From: Aureococcus anophagefferens
Lineage: Eukaryota; Sar; Pelagophyceae; Pelagomonadales; Pelagomonadaceae
DNA length: 40,456 nt
Assembly: GCF_000186865.1 (NCBI RefSeq)
Contig: NW_008705572.1
Location: forward strand, 1,372,156 to 1,412,611
Direction: 5' to 3'
Of this stretch, positions 8,708 to 17,590 are shown one piece after another. The notes below the pieces were generated by a model. It searched no databases. It saw nothing but the letters and a program-made list of their open reading frames with translations, and was not told where the DNA came from. Position 1 is the stretch's first letter, and every line of letters begins with the position of its first letter. A program made the translations under genes and the position numbers.

Positions 8708-10375
8708 ATGGAGCCGAAGCGGGGCCCCGGCGCGCGGGAGAAGCGGAAGCGCGCGGTCGTGGACTACGCGGCCTTCGACGAGGGCCTGGGCACGGAGAAG
8801 CCGTCGACGCTGTCGCGGTGGGTGCCGACGCTCGCGAGCGTCGAGTGCCTGCCCGCGGAGGCGTTCGTCGAGCGCATGGCCGACGGCCGGGGCTTCGACG
8901 AGGCCTGGGCGCGGCGCACGGGCCTGCGGCGGCCCGCGCTCATCGCCGACGCCGCGGGGCTCGGGCTCGCCGTGCCCTCGGGGTCCTTCGGCGTGCGCGA
9001 CGTCGCGCGGATCGTCGGCGAGCGGACGCCCGTGCAGGTCATGCGGTCCCAGGACCAGAGCTCCGTGGAGAACTGGAGCCTCGCGGACTGGGCGCGCTAC
9101 TGGCACGCGCCCGTGCGCGAGGACACGCTCAACGTCATCTCGCTCGAGTTCTCGCGGACGCCGCTCGCGGCGCACGTGCGGTCGCCGGCGCTCGTGCGGC
9201 GCCTCGACTGGATCGACAACTGCTTCCCCGACGCCTACCGCGCGCGCGGCGAGTACCCGCAGACCCAGTACTACTGCCTCATGTCCACGGGGGGCTGCTA
9301 CACGGACTTCCACGTCGACTTCGGGGGCACGGCGGTCTGGTACCACGTCTTCCGCGGCAGCAAGGTCTTCTACGTGCTCGAGCCGACGGCGGCGCACAGG
9401 GCAGCAAAAGAGAGCGAAATTCCCAACTTCAAAGGCTCCGATCTCGGCCATTTTCCACTCGTTTCGGCTGACTTTTGGACGAGCGATCATCTCTCGGAAC
9501 GGTCTCGAAGCGTGGATGCTTGTTTTGGGCGGAACACTCACGTTGAAGCGACGTTGAATCACCCTTTTGCTGCCCAGGCGGCGCACCTCGCGGCCTACGA
9601 GCGGTGGATCTGCGACGCGGACCAGGACAGCACGTGGTTCCCGGACGTCGCGGCGGCCGGCGGGCCCTGCGCCTGCGCGCGGGTCGAGGTGCGCGCGGGC
9701 GAGACGTTCTTCATCCCCTCGGGCTGGATCCACGCCGTGCACACGCCCGCGGACTCGCTCGTCTTCGGCGGCAACTTCCTGCCGGGCCTCTGCACCGCGG
9801 ACCTGCAGCTCGCCGTCCACGACATCGAGGCGCGGACGCACGTCAAGCAGGAGTACCGCTTCCCCTTTTTCGTCCCCTGCATGTTCTGGGGCGTCAAGTG
9901 CGCGCTGGACCGGCTCAACGAGCGGCCCGACGGCCTCGGGTCCCACGAGCGGCGCGGCCTCGCCGCGCTCGTCGACGCGTGCGGCGCCTGGGCGCGCGAC
10001 GGCTGCGCGCGCATCCACTGCGCGCGGCAGCGGGGCATGGCCCTCCTCGCGGCGACGGACGCGGGCTTCGACTCGCCCGCGCGGCTCGTCGACGCCGCGG
10101 CCGCGGCGCTCGCGCGCGCGCCGCGGCCCGCGCCCAAGTTCGTCTTCCGCGCGGGGCCCCGGCCGGAGGAGCGCTTCGTCGCCGCGCCGCCGCCGCCGCC
10201 CGCGCCGGAGGCCGTCGAGGCGCGGCCGGCGATGGCGCCGGCGCCGACGCCCGACGCGCCCGCCGCGCGGCCCGGCGGCGCGTCGCCCGCGGCGAAGAAG
10301 CCGCGGGCCGCGAAGCCCAAGGCCGCGTCCACGGCGAAGAGCCGCCTGCTCGCGAAGATAAGCAAGAAGCGGTGA
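8708..10375 (+). CDS. JmjC histone demethylase, KDM2/PHF8 type
   Basis: Exons 8708-9388 and 9578-10375 give 492 aa. The JmjC domain has YYCLMSTGGCYTDFHVDFGG, VWYHVFRGSKVFYVLEPT, GETFFIPSGWIHAVHTP and LVFGGNFLPG. Iron ligands are His202 and Asp204 (HVD) and His279 (WIHAV); the Lys of RGSKVFY fits the 2-oxoglutarate contact. This layout is that of the KDM2/KDM7 group, which removes methyl groups from histone lysines using Fe(II), oxygen and 2-oxoglutarate. The N-terminus is basic (KRGPGAREKRKR) and the tail is Pro/Ala-rich ending in a Lys-rich, likely nuclear-localisation segment (KSRLLAKISKKR). No F-box, PHD or CXXC finger is visible, unlike many animal relatives. The ATG at 8708 is the first in frame. 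The intron falls between the two parts of the metal site. Confidence 0.87.
   Translation: MEPKRGPGAREKRKRAVVDYAAFDEGLGTEKPSTLSRWVPTLASVECLPAEAFVERMADGRGFDEAWARRTGLRRPALIADAAGLGLAVPSGSFGVRDVARIVGERTPVQVMRSQDQSSVENWSLADWARYWHAPVREDTLNVISLEFSRTPLAAHVRSPALVRRLDWIDNCFPDAYRARGEYPQTQYYCLMSTGGCYTDFHVDFGGTAVWYHVFRGSKVFYVLEPTAAHRAAKESEIPNFKGSDLGHFPLVSADFWTSDHLSERSRSVDACFGRNTHVEATLNHPFAAQAAHLAAYERWICDADQDSTWFPDVAAAGGPCACARVEVRAGETFFIPSGWIHAVHTPADSLVFGGNFLPGLCTADLQLAVHDIEARTHVKQEYRFPFFVPCMFWGVKCALDRLNERPDGLGSHERRGLAALVDACGAWARDGCARIHCARQRGMALLAATDAGFDSPARLVDAAAAALARAPRPAPKFVFRAGPRPEERFVAAPPPPPAPEAVEARPAMAPAPTPDAPAARPGGASPAAKKPRAAKPKAASTAKSRLLAKISKKR
9389..9577 (+). mobile_element. Introner element copy C (189-bp intron in JmjC gene)
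   Basis: The intron starts GCGGCGCACAGGGCAGC and ends GCTGCCCAG; GCGGCGCAC is repeated at the start of the next exon, an 8-9 bp target duplication that supplies a 5' GC splice site while the element supplies AG. Perfect 12-bp terminal inverted repeats are GGGCAGCAAAAG and CTTTTGCTGCCC. Length is identical to copy B (189 bp). Splicing in phase 0 gives EPTAAHLAAYERW, the expected JmjC sequence. The intron is 63 codons long with no stop in the host frame, so a retained form would insert 63 residues into the catalytic domain. Confidence 0.92.
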
Positions 10376-10481
10376 TCGTACCTTCTCTTTCACACGAGCC
10401 AGGCATCGAGGCTCGCGCGGGGGCTGGGTGACTGCATCATCAGTTCATCCTACCTTCATCTTGCATCCGGAGATTGCGCTG

Positions 10482-10529
10482 CTCTCGAGGAGGATGTGGC
10501 AGCCGCTCTCAAGAAGGATGTGGCAGCCC
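10482..10529. repeat. 24-bp tandem duplication carrying two alternative start codons
   Basis: Units 10482-10505 and 10506-10529 differ at three or so bases and each contains GGATGTGGCAGCC. The lipase gene therefore has two ATGs (10494 and 10518) in the same context and frame; the second gives the more usual signal peptide. Confidence 0.8.
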
Positions 10530-11354
10530 CTGAGCTTGGCGCTGGCGCTGGCGTCGGTCGCCGGCGCGCAGACGGACGTGTCGTCACTCGTCCGAGCCGC
10601 GCTGGTGGCCGAGGCGTCGTACTGCGCCACCACACTGCCGCCCTCGCTGGAGGCTATCAACATCTCCGCCATCATCGAGGTCCAGCACGAGCGCGCGATC
10701 GTCGGCTACGATGCCCAAAATCATTCGCTCTTCGTGTCGTTCCGCGGGACTTCCAACGTGGAGAACTGGCTCGAGAACGTCGACGGCTTCAAGACGTCGC
10801 CCTACGAAGACGACTCGGACGCCGCGGTCATGGAGGGCATGTCGGACTGGTACCACGACCTCAAGGGCGGGGTCGTAGAAGCCTTGGCGAAGGCCAGAGA
10901 CACGCACTTCCCTACCACCGCCTTGGCGCCGCTCTACGCCGCGGGGCACAGCGCCGGCGGCGCGTGCGCGACGCTGTTCGGCGTCGACGTCTGGCGGGGC
11001 AACGTCTCCGGCTACGCGCTGACGGACGCGTTCTCCTTCGGATCGCCGCGCCTCGGGAACGCGGCCTTCGCGGCCTACTTCGAGAAGGTCCGCGACGCGG
11101 CGGGCGCGCGGTCGTACCGCGTGACGCACGCCGAGGACGTGATCCCGCACCTGCCGCAGCGACTCCTGAACTTCCTGCACGTGCCCGGGGAGCTCTGGCA
11201 GGCGAACGACACGGTCGCAGTGGTCGCCTGCTCCGACTCGGCGAGCGCCGAGGACCCGAACTGCTCCGACGCCTGCGCGCCCCTCGGCTGCACGAGCAAG
11301 GCGGACCACCTCCGCTACCTCGGCGTGCCGCTCGGCAAGCACGGGTGCGCGTAA
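10494..11354 (+). CDS. Secreted class 3 (fungal-type) lipase
   Basis: 286 aa from the ATG at 10494, or 278 aa from 10518. The signal peptide MWQPLSLALALASVAGAQ leads into a lipase class 3 (PF01764 type) fold: AIVGYDAQNHSLFVSFRGT with the oxyanion-region RGT, AAGHSAGGACATLFG with nucleophile Ser153, FSFGSPRLGNAAFA, HAEDVIPHLP with Asp215, and TSKADHLRYLG with His272. Cys residues near the C-terminus (ACSDS, PNCSDACAPLGC) likely form disulfides outside the cell. Such enzymes hydrolyse acylglycerols or related esters. It lies 118 bp downstream of the JmjC gene on the same strand with no evidence of co-transcription. Confidence 0.88.
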   Translation: MWQPLSRRMWQPLSLALALASVAGAQTDVSSLVRAALVAEASYCATTLPPSLEAINISAIIEVQHERAIVGYDAQNHSLFVSFRGTSNVENWLENVDGFKTSPYEDDSDAAVMEGMSDWYHDLKGGVVEALAKARDTHFPTTALAPLYAAGHSAGGACATLFGVDVWRGNVSGYALTDAFSFGSPRLGNAAFAAYFEKVRDAAGARSYRVTHAEDVIPHLPQRLLNFLHVPGELWQANDTVAVVACSDSASAEDPNCSDACAPLGCTSKADHLRYLGVPLGKHGCA

Positions 11355-11688
11355 GTCGTTCGCCTTAAATTTACGACTCGCGAGGCGGGCCTGGTCATGT
11401 TGCAGAGCCCGCTCTCCCTCGGGCGGCTAGATTGGCAGTCGTGAGATGATCTTGGCGTCCCAAAGCGATACGTAAGTTCTAGACCAAATCGCGCGAGCAG
11501 ATTTCGAGGCTCAATCATTCGAGCCGGCTTCATCGCTAAAAAGTGGCAAAAGTAAGTGAACGGGCGCTCCAGGATTTGGAGGGGGGCTCAGAGGGTCCCC
11601 CGCCTAATCAGATTAGCCTACGGCGCGAGGCCGTCGCTAACTGACCTAGCCTGCGGCGCGAGGCCGCCACAACTAACTGGCTCGCGCG
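11355..11688. other. Intergenic region with 33-bp tandem duplication
   Basis: No gene seen. A GATTGGCAG (CCAAT-type) word occurs near 11430. Directly before the hydrolase ATG is an imperfect tandem repeat, 11614-11646 and 11647-11680, each built on TAGCCT(A/G)CGGCGCGAGGCCG followed by CTAACTG-like sequence; it is probably part of that gene's promoter or 5' leader. Confidence 0.5.
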
Positions 11689-12954
11689 ATGCCTGCGCGG
11701 CACTGGTGGTACGACGACAGAGCACCAGTCTGCGTGGCCCTCAAGACGAAAGCGGGCATCAACTTCGTGATCCACGGCGACAGAAACGCGTCGGTCCGCG
11801 CCATCTTCCTGCAAGGCGTCGCGGCGTCGCTGGACAACAATCGGTTCTTGCTCGCGGCCCTGCGGCGCGGCGGCGACGTGTCCGACGTCTGCGTCGTCGC
11901 GGTCGACGCCGTGGGCATCGGCGGGAGCGTCGCGCCGCTCGACGCGCGCGAGTACTCGGTCGCTCGGAGCGCGCGCGACGTGCGCGACGTGCTCGAGATC
12001 GTGAACTGGTCGCGCGCGCACGTCGTCGGCCACTCGATGGGAGGCATGGTCGCGATGGAGTTCGCCGCGAGTCATCCGGACCGCGTCGCGTCGCTCGCGC
12101 TGCTGTCGACCACCGCCCACCGGCGCGCGCTCGACTACGTCCCGCGCGCGGCCGCGGTGCCCAACGGCCTCCGGCTGCTGAGCGCCCGGTCGCCGGCGGA
12201 CCGCGCGCGCGTCGACGTCGCGTTCCACTTCTCTCGGCACTTTTTGTTCGCGCCGGTCTCGGACGCGGAGCGCGAGGACCTCGGCGGGGCCAAGGCCACA
12301 CAAGGGCGAGGGGCGGACCCGAGAACCCGCGAAACCCTCGGGAGGGTAAGGGTGAGGGGCCGCCAAATTCCCAGAACCCTTGTCCCGGGTACAGGTGCGG
12401 GTACCGACGAAAGCCACGGGTACAAGGGGACGCCCCTCGCCCTCGAGGGTGCTGGCTATCCCCGGCTACTAGTAACAAAGTTTCGACTGCCATCCTCACC
12501 CAAGTTTCGACTGCCAACTTCACTGACCACCATCACCATCACCGTCGAGATACGATGCACTTATGGCCCGCCGCGCCGGGGATGGCGCGCGCCGGACGCG
12601 CCCCGCCGAAGGCTCACGCGTGGCCTCGCGTGCACGGGGGGAGCTTCTCATGTTCAACCGACGCAAGCGCTGCCGCTTGTCGAGCAACGAATCGTAGTGT
12701 TACCTCGATCGGCGGCGGGCGCGAGTTTTGCTCGGCCCGCGGCGGTGGAGCGCAGCGGCGGCTTGGCGAGGCCGTTGGCGTGGGGCAGCGACGTCGCGCT
12801 GAACGCGGCGTCGGGAGCCCCGGGGGATAAATCTCTCAAAGGGGAAGGGGATGGGGGTAGGGGGCGGCGCGTCTGCGGCTCGCCACGGGGCATGGGCCCG
12901 CGGCGCCGTCCGACGCGCCCCCTCCGGTCCGCGGCCCGCGGCGCCATCTACTAG
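11689..12954 (+). CDS. Alpha/beta hydrolase with lost C-terminal half
   Basis: The first ~200 residues from the ATG at 11689 are a typical alpha/beta hydrolase: [29 protein letters not shown], nucleophile elbow [19 protein letters not shown] (Ser116), and [14 protein letters not shown]. Family members continue for about another 80 residues with a VLVIHGDRD-like acid motif and a catalytic His before a final helix. Neither is present. Homology-like sequence ends around [12 protein letters not shown] (near 12290), and the frame then runs through low-complexity, repeat-bearing DNA until a stop at 12952-12954 that overlaps the end of the convergent DUF285 gene. Either an insertion destroyed the gene or a long intron hides the missing part; no candidate last exon was found before 12950. 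Other hydrolase subfamilies (lipase, epoxide hydrolase, esterase) cannot be separated. Confidence 0.6.
   Translation: MPARHWWYDDRAPVCVALKTKAGINFVIHGDRNASVRAIFLQGVAASLDNNRFLLAALRRGGDVSDVCVVAVDAVGIGGSVAPLDAREYSVARSARDVRDVLEIVNWSRAHVVGHSMGGMVAMEFAASHPDRVASLALLSTTAHRRALDYVPRAAAVPNGLRLLSARSPADRARVDVAFHFSRHFLFAPVSDAEREDLGGAKATQGRGADPRTRETLGRVRVRGRQIPRTLVPGTGAGTDESHGYKGTPLALEGAGYPRLLVTKFRLPSSPKFRLPTSLTTITITVEIRCTYGPPRRGWRAPDAPRRRLTRGLACTGGASHVQPTQALPLVEQRIVVLPRSAAGASFARPAAVERSGGLARPLAWGSDVALNAASGAPGDKSLKGEGDGGRGRRVCGSPRGMGPRRRPTRPLRSAARGAIY
12285..12600. repeat. Repeat-rich insertion in the hydrolase gene
   Basis: The segment where hydrolase similarity stops holds a 12-bp perfect inverted repeat (GGGCGAGGGGCG at 12304-12315, its complement at 12431-12442), a 24-bp direct repeat starting AAGTTTCGACTGCCA (12479 and 12503), a CACCATCACCATCACC microsatellite, and a 33-bp sequence (12564-12596) identical to 19842-19874. 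Together these suggest non-coding mobile or rearranged DNA, but no transposase and no clear ends are visible. Confidence 0.45.
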
Positions 12955-15620
12955 CAAAAGGTGCAAAAGCAGGGGCCGCCCGCGTTCTTGCCAACGGCCC
13001 AGGACGGGCACGACGGAAGACCCGAGTCGAAGAACATGTCCACCATGTCCGTCACGGACGACGTGTCCCAGGCGCCGATGTCCTGGTTGAAGGCGTCAGC
13101 ACTGAAGAACATCGAGCGCATGCTCGTCACGGACGACGTGTCCCAGGCGCCGACGTCCTGGTTGAAGGCGTCAGCACCCGAGAACATCGAGCGCATGCTC
13201 GTGACGGACGACGTGTCCCAGGCGCCGACGTCCTGGTCAAAGGCACGGGCGTAGTAGAACATGTAGCTCATGTCCGTCACGGACGACGTGTCCCAGCCGC
13301 CGATGTCCTGGTCGAAGGCATTGCCGAACATGTAGCTCATGTCCGTCACGGCCGACGTGTCCCAGGCGCCGATGTTCTGGTCGAAGGCGTAAGCGTAGCC
13401 GAACATGTAGCGCATGTCCGTCACGGCCGACGTGTCCCAGGCGCCGATGTCCTTGTCGAAGGCGGCAGCATTCTCGAACATGTTGCTCATGTCCGTCACG
13501 GACGACGTGTCCCAGGCGCCGATGTCCTGGTCGAAGGCGTAAGCGTAGTCGAACATGTAGCTCATGTCCGTCACGGACGACGTGTCCCAGCCGCCGATGT
13601 CCTGGTCGAAGGCGTAAGCGTCTTCGAACATGTAGCTCATGTACGTCACGGACGACGTGTCCCAGCCGCCGATGTCCTGGTCGAAGGCTTCAGCGTAGTC
13701 GAACATGTAGCTCATGTCCGTCACGGCCGACGTGTCCCAGCCGCCGATGTCCTGGTCGAAGGCGTAAGCCTCTTCGAACATGTAGCTCATGTACGTCACG
13801 GACGACGTGTCCCAGCCGCCGATGTCCTGGTCGAAGGCTTCAGCGTAGTAGAACACGGAGCTCATGTACGTCACGGACGACGTGTCCCAGGCGCCGATGT
13901 CCTGGTCGAAGGCGTAAGCCTCTTCGAACATGTAGCTCATGTACGTCACGGACGACGTGTCCCAGCCGCCGATGTCCTGGTCGAAGGCTTCAGCGTAGTA
14001 GAACACGGAGCTCATGTCCGTCACGGCCGACGTGTCCCAGGCGCCGATGTCCTGGTCGAAGGCGTAAGCCTCTTCGAACATGTAGCTCATGTACGTCACG
14101 GACGACGTGTCCCAGCCGCCGATGTCCTGGTCGAAGGCGTAAGCGTAGTCGAACATGTAGCTCATGTCCGTCACGGACGACGTGTCCCAGGCGCCGATGT
14201 CCTGGTCGAAGGCGTAAGCCTCTTCGAACATGTAGCTCATGTCCGTCACCCGCGACACGTCCCAGTCCTTGATGGGACCGTACTCGTCCTCGGCGGCGAC
14301 GGGGTCCGCGATCCACTCGACGACCGCGGCCTCGAGCTCGGCTTTGTCTGCGAAGGTCCCAGGCCCGGGGGTCGGCGCGACCGTGGGCGAGCCCGTGGGC
14401 CAGAGCGTGGGCGCCTCGGTGGGCGCCGCCGTGGGGGCGGCCGTCGGGCTGGTCGTGGGAGCCGCGGTCGGCGAGAGCGTGGGGGCGGCCGTCGGGCTGG
14501 TCGTGGGGGCGGCGGTCGGCGCGCCCGTGGGGGCGGCCGTCGGGCTGGTCGTGGGAGCCGAGGTCGGCGCGCCCGTGGGGGCGGCCGTCGGGCTGGTCGT
14601 GGGAGCCGAGGTTCCCGCCGCGGTGGGCGCGCCCGTGGGGGCGGCCGTCGGGCTGGTCGTGGGAGCCGAGGTTCCCGCCGCGGTGGGGGCGGCCGTCGGG
14701 CTGGTCGTGGGAGCCGAGGTTCCCGCCGCGATGGGCGCGCCCGTGGGGGCGGCCGTCGGGCTGGTCGTGGGAGCCGAGGTACTGTTGGTACTGTTTCCCG
14801 CCGCGGTGGGCGCGCCCGTGGGGGCGGCCGTCGGGCTGGTCGTGGGAGCCGAGGTACTGTTGGTACTGTTCCCCGTGGAATTGGCCGTGGGCAGGCCCGT
14901 GGGCAGGTCCGTGGGCTTGGCCGTGGGCAGGTCCGTGGAATTGGCCGTGGAATTGGCCGTGGGCAGGCCCGTGGGCAGGTCCGTGGGCTTGGCCGTGGGC
15001 TCGGCCGAGGGGTTGGGCGTGGGCTCGGCCGAGGGCTCGGGCGTGGGCTTGGCCGTCACGACCTCCACCGTAACGGTCGCTTCGGCGAGCGCGTCGAGCG
15101 TCTTCTCCTTGTCCACGCCGGCGCCTTCGAGCGCGTCCGCTGCCTCGGGAGACCGCTCGGCGGCCTGCGCCTTAAGCTCTGGGAGGAACTCGCCGCTCTC
15201 CACGGCCTCTTGGAGCGCGTTCGTCGCCTCGGCCGCCGCGTCCTCCGCGGCCGAGACGTCGTCCGCGAAGATGGTGGCGTTGAACGAGACTTTGGCGCCG
15301 TCCTCGTCCTGGAGCCGCCGCCGGGTCGACGTGCTCTCGGCCACGATGTTCGACACATCGTCGTAGCCGCCCAACGAGATGATCGTCGCCTTGAGCGCCG
15401 CCCGCACGTCCGCGTCCTCGTTCACGTCCGAGGCCGAGAGCCCCGTCATGAAGAGCGACGTCGTCACCTTCGCCTGCGCTCCGGCGGGCGCCGCCGTAGT
15501 GGTCGTCTCCACGGGGGGCGCCGCCGTAGTGGTCGTCTCCGGCGGGATGATATACCCAAAGGCGTCCGCCGACGCCAGGAAGGTCGCGGCGAGGAGAAGT
15601 CGGGGAAACGTCGTCATCAT
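12951..15620 (-). CDS. Secreted DUF285 (BspA-like) repeat protein with Thr/Pro-rich linker
   Basis: 889 aa from the ATG at 15620; a second Met follows at once. The signal peptide is [20 protein letters not shown]. Then come a short Thr/Ala-rich stretch, a ~150-residue domain ([40 protein letters not shown]), and a mucin-like linker of repeats such as [19 protein letters not shown] and [15 protein letters not shown], well suited to O-glycosylation. The C-terminal half has 17 tandem units of 25 residues with consensus [13 protein letters not shown] and AYAFDQDIG, the DUF285/Mycoplasma-type BspA repeat. One unit (near 13310) lacks two residues. It ends [19 protein letters not shown], Cys-rich and possibly disulfide-bonded. 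These proteins are taken to be cell-surface adhesion or recognition proteins; the ligand is unknown. The frame remains open upstream to 18050, but that part is the tandem array and is not taken as coding. Confidence 0.85.
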   Translation of the reverse strand: MMTTFPRLLLAATFLASADAFGYIIPPETTTTAAPPVETTTTAAPAGAQAKVTTSLFMTGLSASDVNEDADVRAALKATIISLGGYDDVSNIVAESTSTRRRLQDEDGAKVSFNATIFADDVSAAEDAAAEATNALQEAVESGEFLPELKAQAAERSPEAADALEGAGVDKEKTLDALAEATVTVEVVTAKPTPEPSAEPTPNPSAEPTAKPTDLPTGLPTANSTANSTDLPTAKPTDLPTGLPTANSTGNSTNSTSAPTTSPTAAPTGAPTAAGNSTNSTSAPTTSPTAAPTGAPIAAGTSAPTTSPTAAPTAAGTSAPTTSPTAAPTGAPTAAGTSAPTTSPTAAPTGAPTSAPTTSPTAAPTGAPTAAPTTSPTAAPTLSPTAAPTTSPTAAPTAAPTEAPTLWPTGSPTVAPTPGPGTFADKAELEAAVVEWIADPVAAEDEYGPIKDWDVSRVTDMSYMFEEAYAFDQDIGAWDTSSVTDMSYMFDYAYAFDQDIGGWDTSSVTYMSYMFEEAYAFDQDIGAWDTSAVTDMSSVFYYAEAFDQDIGGWDTSSVTYMSYMFEEAYAFDQDIGAWDTSSVTYMSSVFYYAEAFDQDIGGWDTSSVTYMSYMFEEAYAFDQDIGGWDTSAVTDMSYMFDYAEAFDQDIGGWDTSSVTYMSYMFEDAYAFDQDIGGWDTSSVTDMSYMFDYAYAFDQDIGAWDTSSVTDMSNMFENAAAFDKDIGAWDTSAVTDMRYMFGYAYAFDQNIGAWDTSAVTDMSYMFGNAFDQDIGGWDTSSVTDMSYMFYYARAFDQDVGAWDTSSVTSMRSMFSGADAFNQDVGAWDTSSVTSMRSMFFSADAFNQDIGAWDTSSVTDMVDMFFDSGLPSCPSWAVGKNAGGPCFCTFC
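12990..14260. repeat. 75-bp tandem repeat (coding, 17 units)
   Basis: The DUF285 units are conserved at nucleotide level: GACGACGTGTCCCAG, CCGATGTCCTGGTCGAAGGC and GAACATGTAGCTCATG recur every 75 bp. Alternating unit types ([11 protein letters not shown] and [11 protein letters not shown]) indicate recent duplication of two-unit blocks around 13600-14100. Confidence 0.9.
14395..15060. repeat. Minisatellite encoding the Thr/Pro linker
   Basis: About eight copies of a block containing GCGGCCGTCGGGCTGGTCGT, spaced ~45-75 bp, followed toward 15060 by shorter units based on GGCCGTGGGCAGGTCCGTGG. All units are multiples of three and keep the linker frame, so unit number can vary without breaking the protein. 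Confidence 0.85.
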
Positions 15621-15779
15621 GATGTCACGGGGGGTGTCCGAGAGGCCGCAGGAAAGTACGTGCGTGGTCGAGATTGCGGGTGCCTGCGGGGGAATCGACG
15701 CGGTTCCGCGGCGACGATCGACGGACGAGGCGCGCGAATCAGGGGTTGAAGACCATTCAGGCACGTCCGCCGACGGCCG

Positions 15780-17590
15780 GGAGGCCGGCCGCCGGCCGCG
15801 CCGCGGAAGAGCGAGTCGCTCTTCGCCGTCGTCGAGGTGCCCGCCGCGGACCACGCCGCCGGCGGGCCGCGAGGTGGGAGGCCGGGCTTGCATGCGCTTG
15901 GCGTGCACCGAGGACTCGAAGACGTAGCGGAGCGGGTCCCGGCGCGCCGGCCGCCGGCCGCGCAAGAGCGAGTCGCTCTTCGCCGTCGTCGAGGTGCCCG
16001 CCGCGGACCACGCCGCCGGCGGGCCGCGAGGTGGGAGGCCGGGCTTGCATGCGCTTGGCGTGCACCGAGGACTCGAAGACGTAGCGGAGCGGGTCCCAGC
16101 GCGTTCCGGCCGCCGGCCGCGCCGCGCAAGAGCGAGTCGCTCTTCGCCGTCGTCGAGGTGCCCGCCGCGGACCACGCCGCCGGCGGGCCGCGAGGTGGGA
16201 GGCCGGGCTTGCATGCGCTTGGCGTGCACCGAGGACTCGAAGACGTAGCGGAGCGGGTCCCGGCGCGCCGGCCGCCGGCCGCGCCGCGCAAGAGCGAGTC
16301 GCTCTTCGCCGTCGTCGAGGTGCCCGCCGTGGACCACGCCGCCGGCGGGCCGCGAGGTGGGAGGCCGGGCTTGCATGCGCTTGGCGTGCACCGAGGACTC
16401 GAAGACGTAGCGGAGCGCGCCGGCCGCCGGCCGCGCCGCGCAAGAGCGAGTCGCTCTTCGTCGTCGTCGAGGTGCCCGCCGCGGACCACGCCGCCGGCGG
16501 GCCGCGAGGTGGAAGGCCGGGCTTGCATGCGGGTCCCGGCGCGTTCCGGGCGCTTGGATACGCCGCGCAAGAGCGAGTCGCTCTTCGCCGTCGTCGAGGT
16601 GCCCGCCGCGGACCACGCCGCCGGCGGGCCGCGAGGTGGGAGGCCGGGCTTGCATGCGCTTGGCGTGCACCGAGGACTCAAAGACGTAGCGGAGCGGGTC
16701 CCAGCGCGTTCCGGCCGCCGGCCGCGCCGCGCAAGAGCGAGTCGCTCTTCGCCGTCGTCGAGGTGCCCGCCGCGGACCACGCCGCCGGCGGGCCGCGAGG
16801 TGGGAGGCCGGGCTTGCATGCGCTTGGCGTGCACCGAGGACTCGAAGACGTAGCGGAGCGGGTCCCAGCGCGTTCCGGCCGCCGGCCGCGCCGCGCAAGA
16901 GCGAGTCGCTCTTCGCCGTCGTCGAGGTGCCCGCCGCGGACCACGCCGCCGGCGGGCCGCGAGGTGGGAGGCCGGGCTTGCATGCGCTTGGCGTGCACCG
17001 AGGACTCGAAGACGTAGCGGAGCGGGTCCCGGCGCGCCGGCCGCCGGCCGCGCCACGCAAGAGCGAGTCGCTCTTCGCCGTCGTCGAGGTGCCCGCCGCG
17101 GACCACGCCGCCGGCGGGCCGCGAGGTGGGAGGCCGGGCTTGCATGCGCTTGGCGTGCACCGAGGACTCGAAGACGTAGCGGAGCGCGCCAGCCGCCGGC
17201 CGCGCCGCGCAAGAGCGAGTCGCTCTTCGCCGTCGTCGAAGTGCCCGCCGCGGACCACGCCGCCGGCGGGCCACGAGGTGGGAGGCCGGCTTGCATGCGC
17301 TTGGCGTGCACCGAGGACTCGAAGACGTAGCGGAGCGGGTCCCGGCGCGCCGGCCGCCGGCCGCGCAAGAGCGAGTCGCTCTTCGCCGTCGTCGAAGTGC
17401 CCGCCGCGGACCACGCCGCCGGCGGGCCACGAGGTGGGAGGCCGGCTTGCATGCGCTTGGCGTGCACCGAGGACTCGAAGACGTAGCGGAGCGGGTCCCG
17501 GCGCGCCGGCCGCCGGCCGCGCAAGAGCGAGTCGCTCTTCGCCGTCGTCGAGGTGCCCGCCGCGGACCACGCCGCCGGCGGGCCACCGCC
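15780..17590. repeat. Tandem array of ~12 units of about 157 bp
   Basis: The word AAGAGCGAGTCGCTCTTC starts 12 successive units at about 15811, 15968, 16132, 16294, 16446, 16573, 16737, 16901, 17063, 17215, 17371 and 17527. Spacing is 152-164 bp, with one short unit of 127 bp. Each unit has a near-perfect palindrome (AAGAGCGA, one base, TCGCTCTT), a constant middle (GGACCACGCCGCCGGCGGGC, GGCTTGCATGCGCTTGGCGT) and a variable junction (GGGTCCCGGCGCGCCGGCC versus GGGTCCCAGCGCGTTCCGG). Units are mostly not multiples of three, yet no frame has stops on either strand because of base composition. No start codon or gene model is convincing. It sits directly upstream of the DUF285 gene. Confidence 0.9.

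Noticed and set aside
14239..15366. Plus-strand frame encoding Val/Gly/Ala repeats ([12 protein letters not shown])
   Set aside because: It is the complement of the Thr/Pro linker minisatellite; the minus-strand protein has a signal peptide and DUF285 repeats.
12990..17590. Regular repeats that might be a CRISPR array
   Set aside because: The 75-bp units are coding DUF285 repeats and the 157-bp units are contiguous near-identical copies without unique spacers; the genome is eukaryotic and no cas gene is present.
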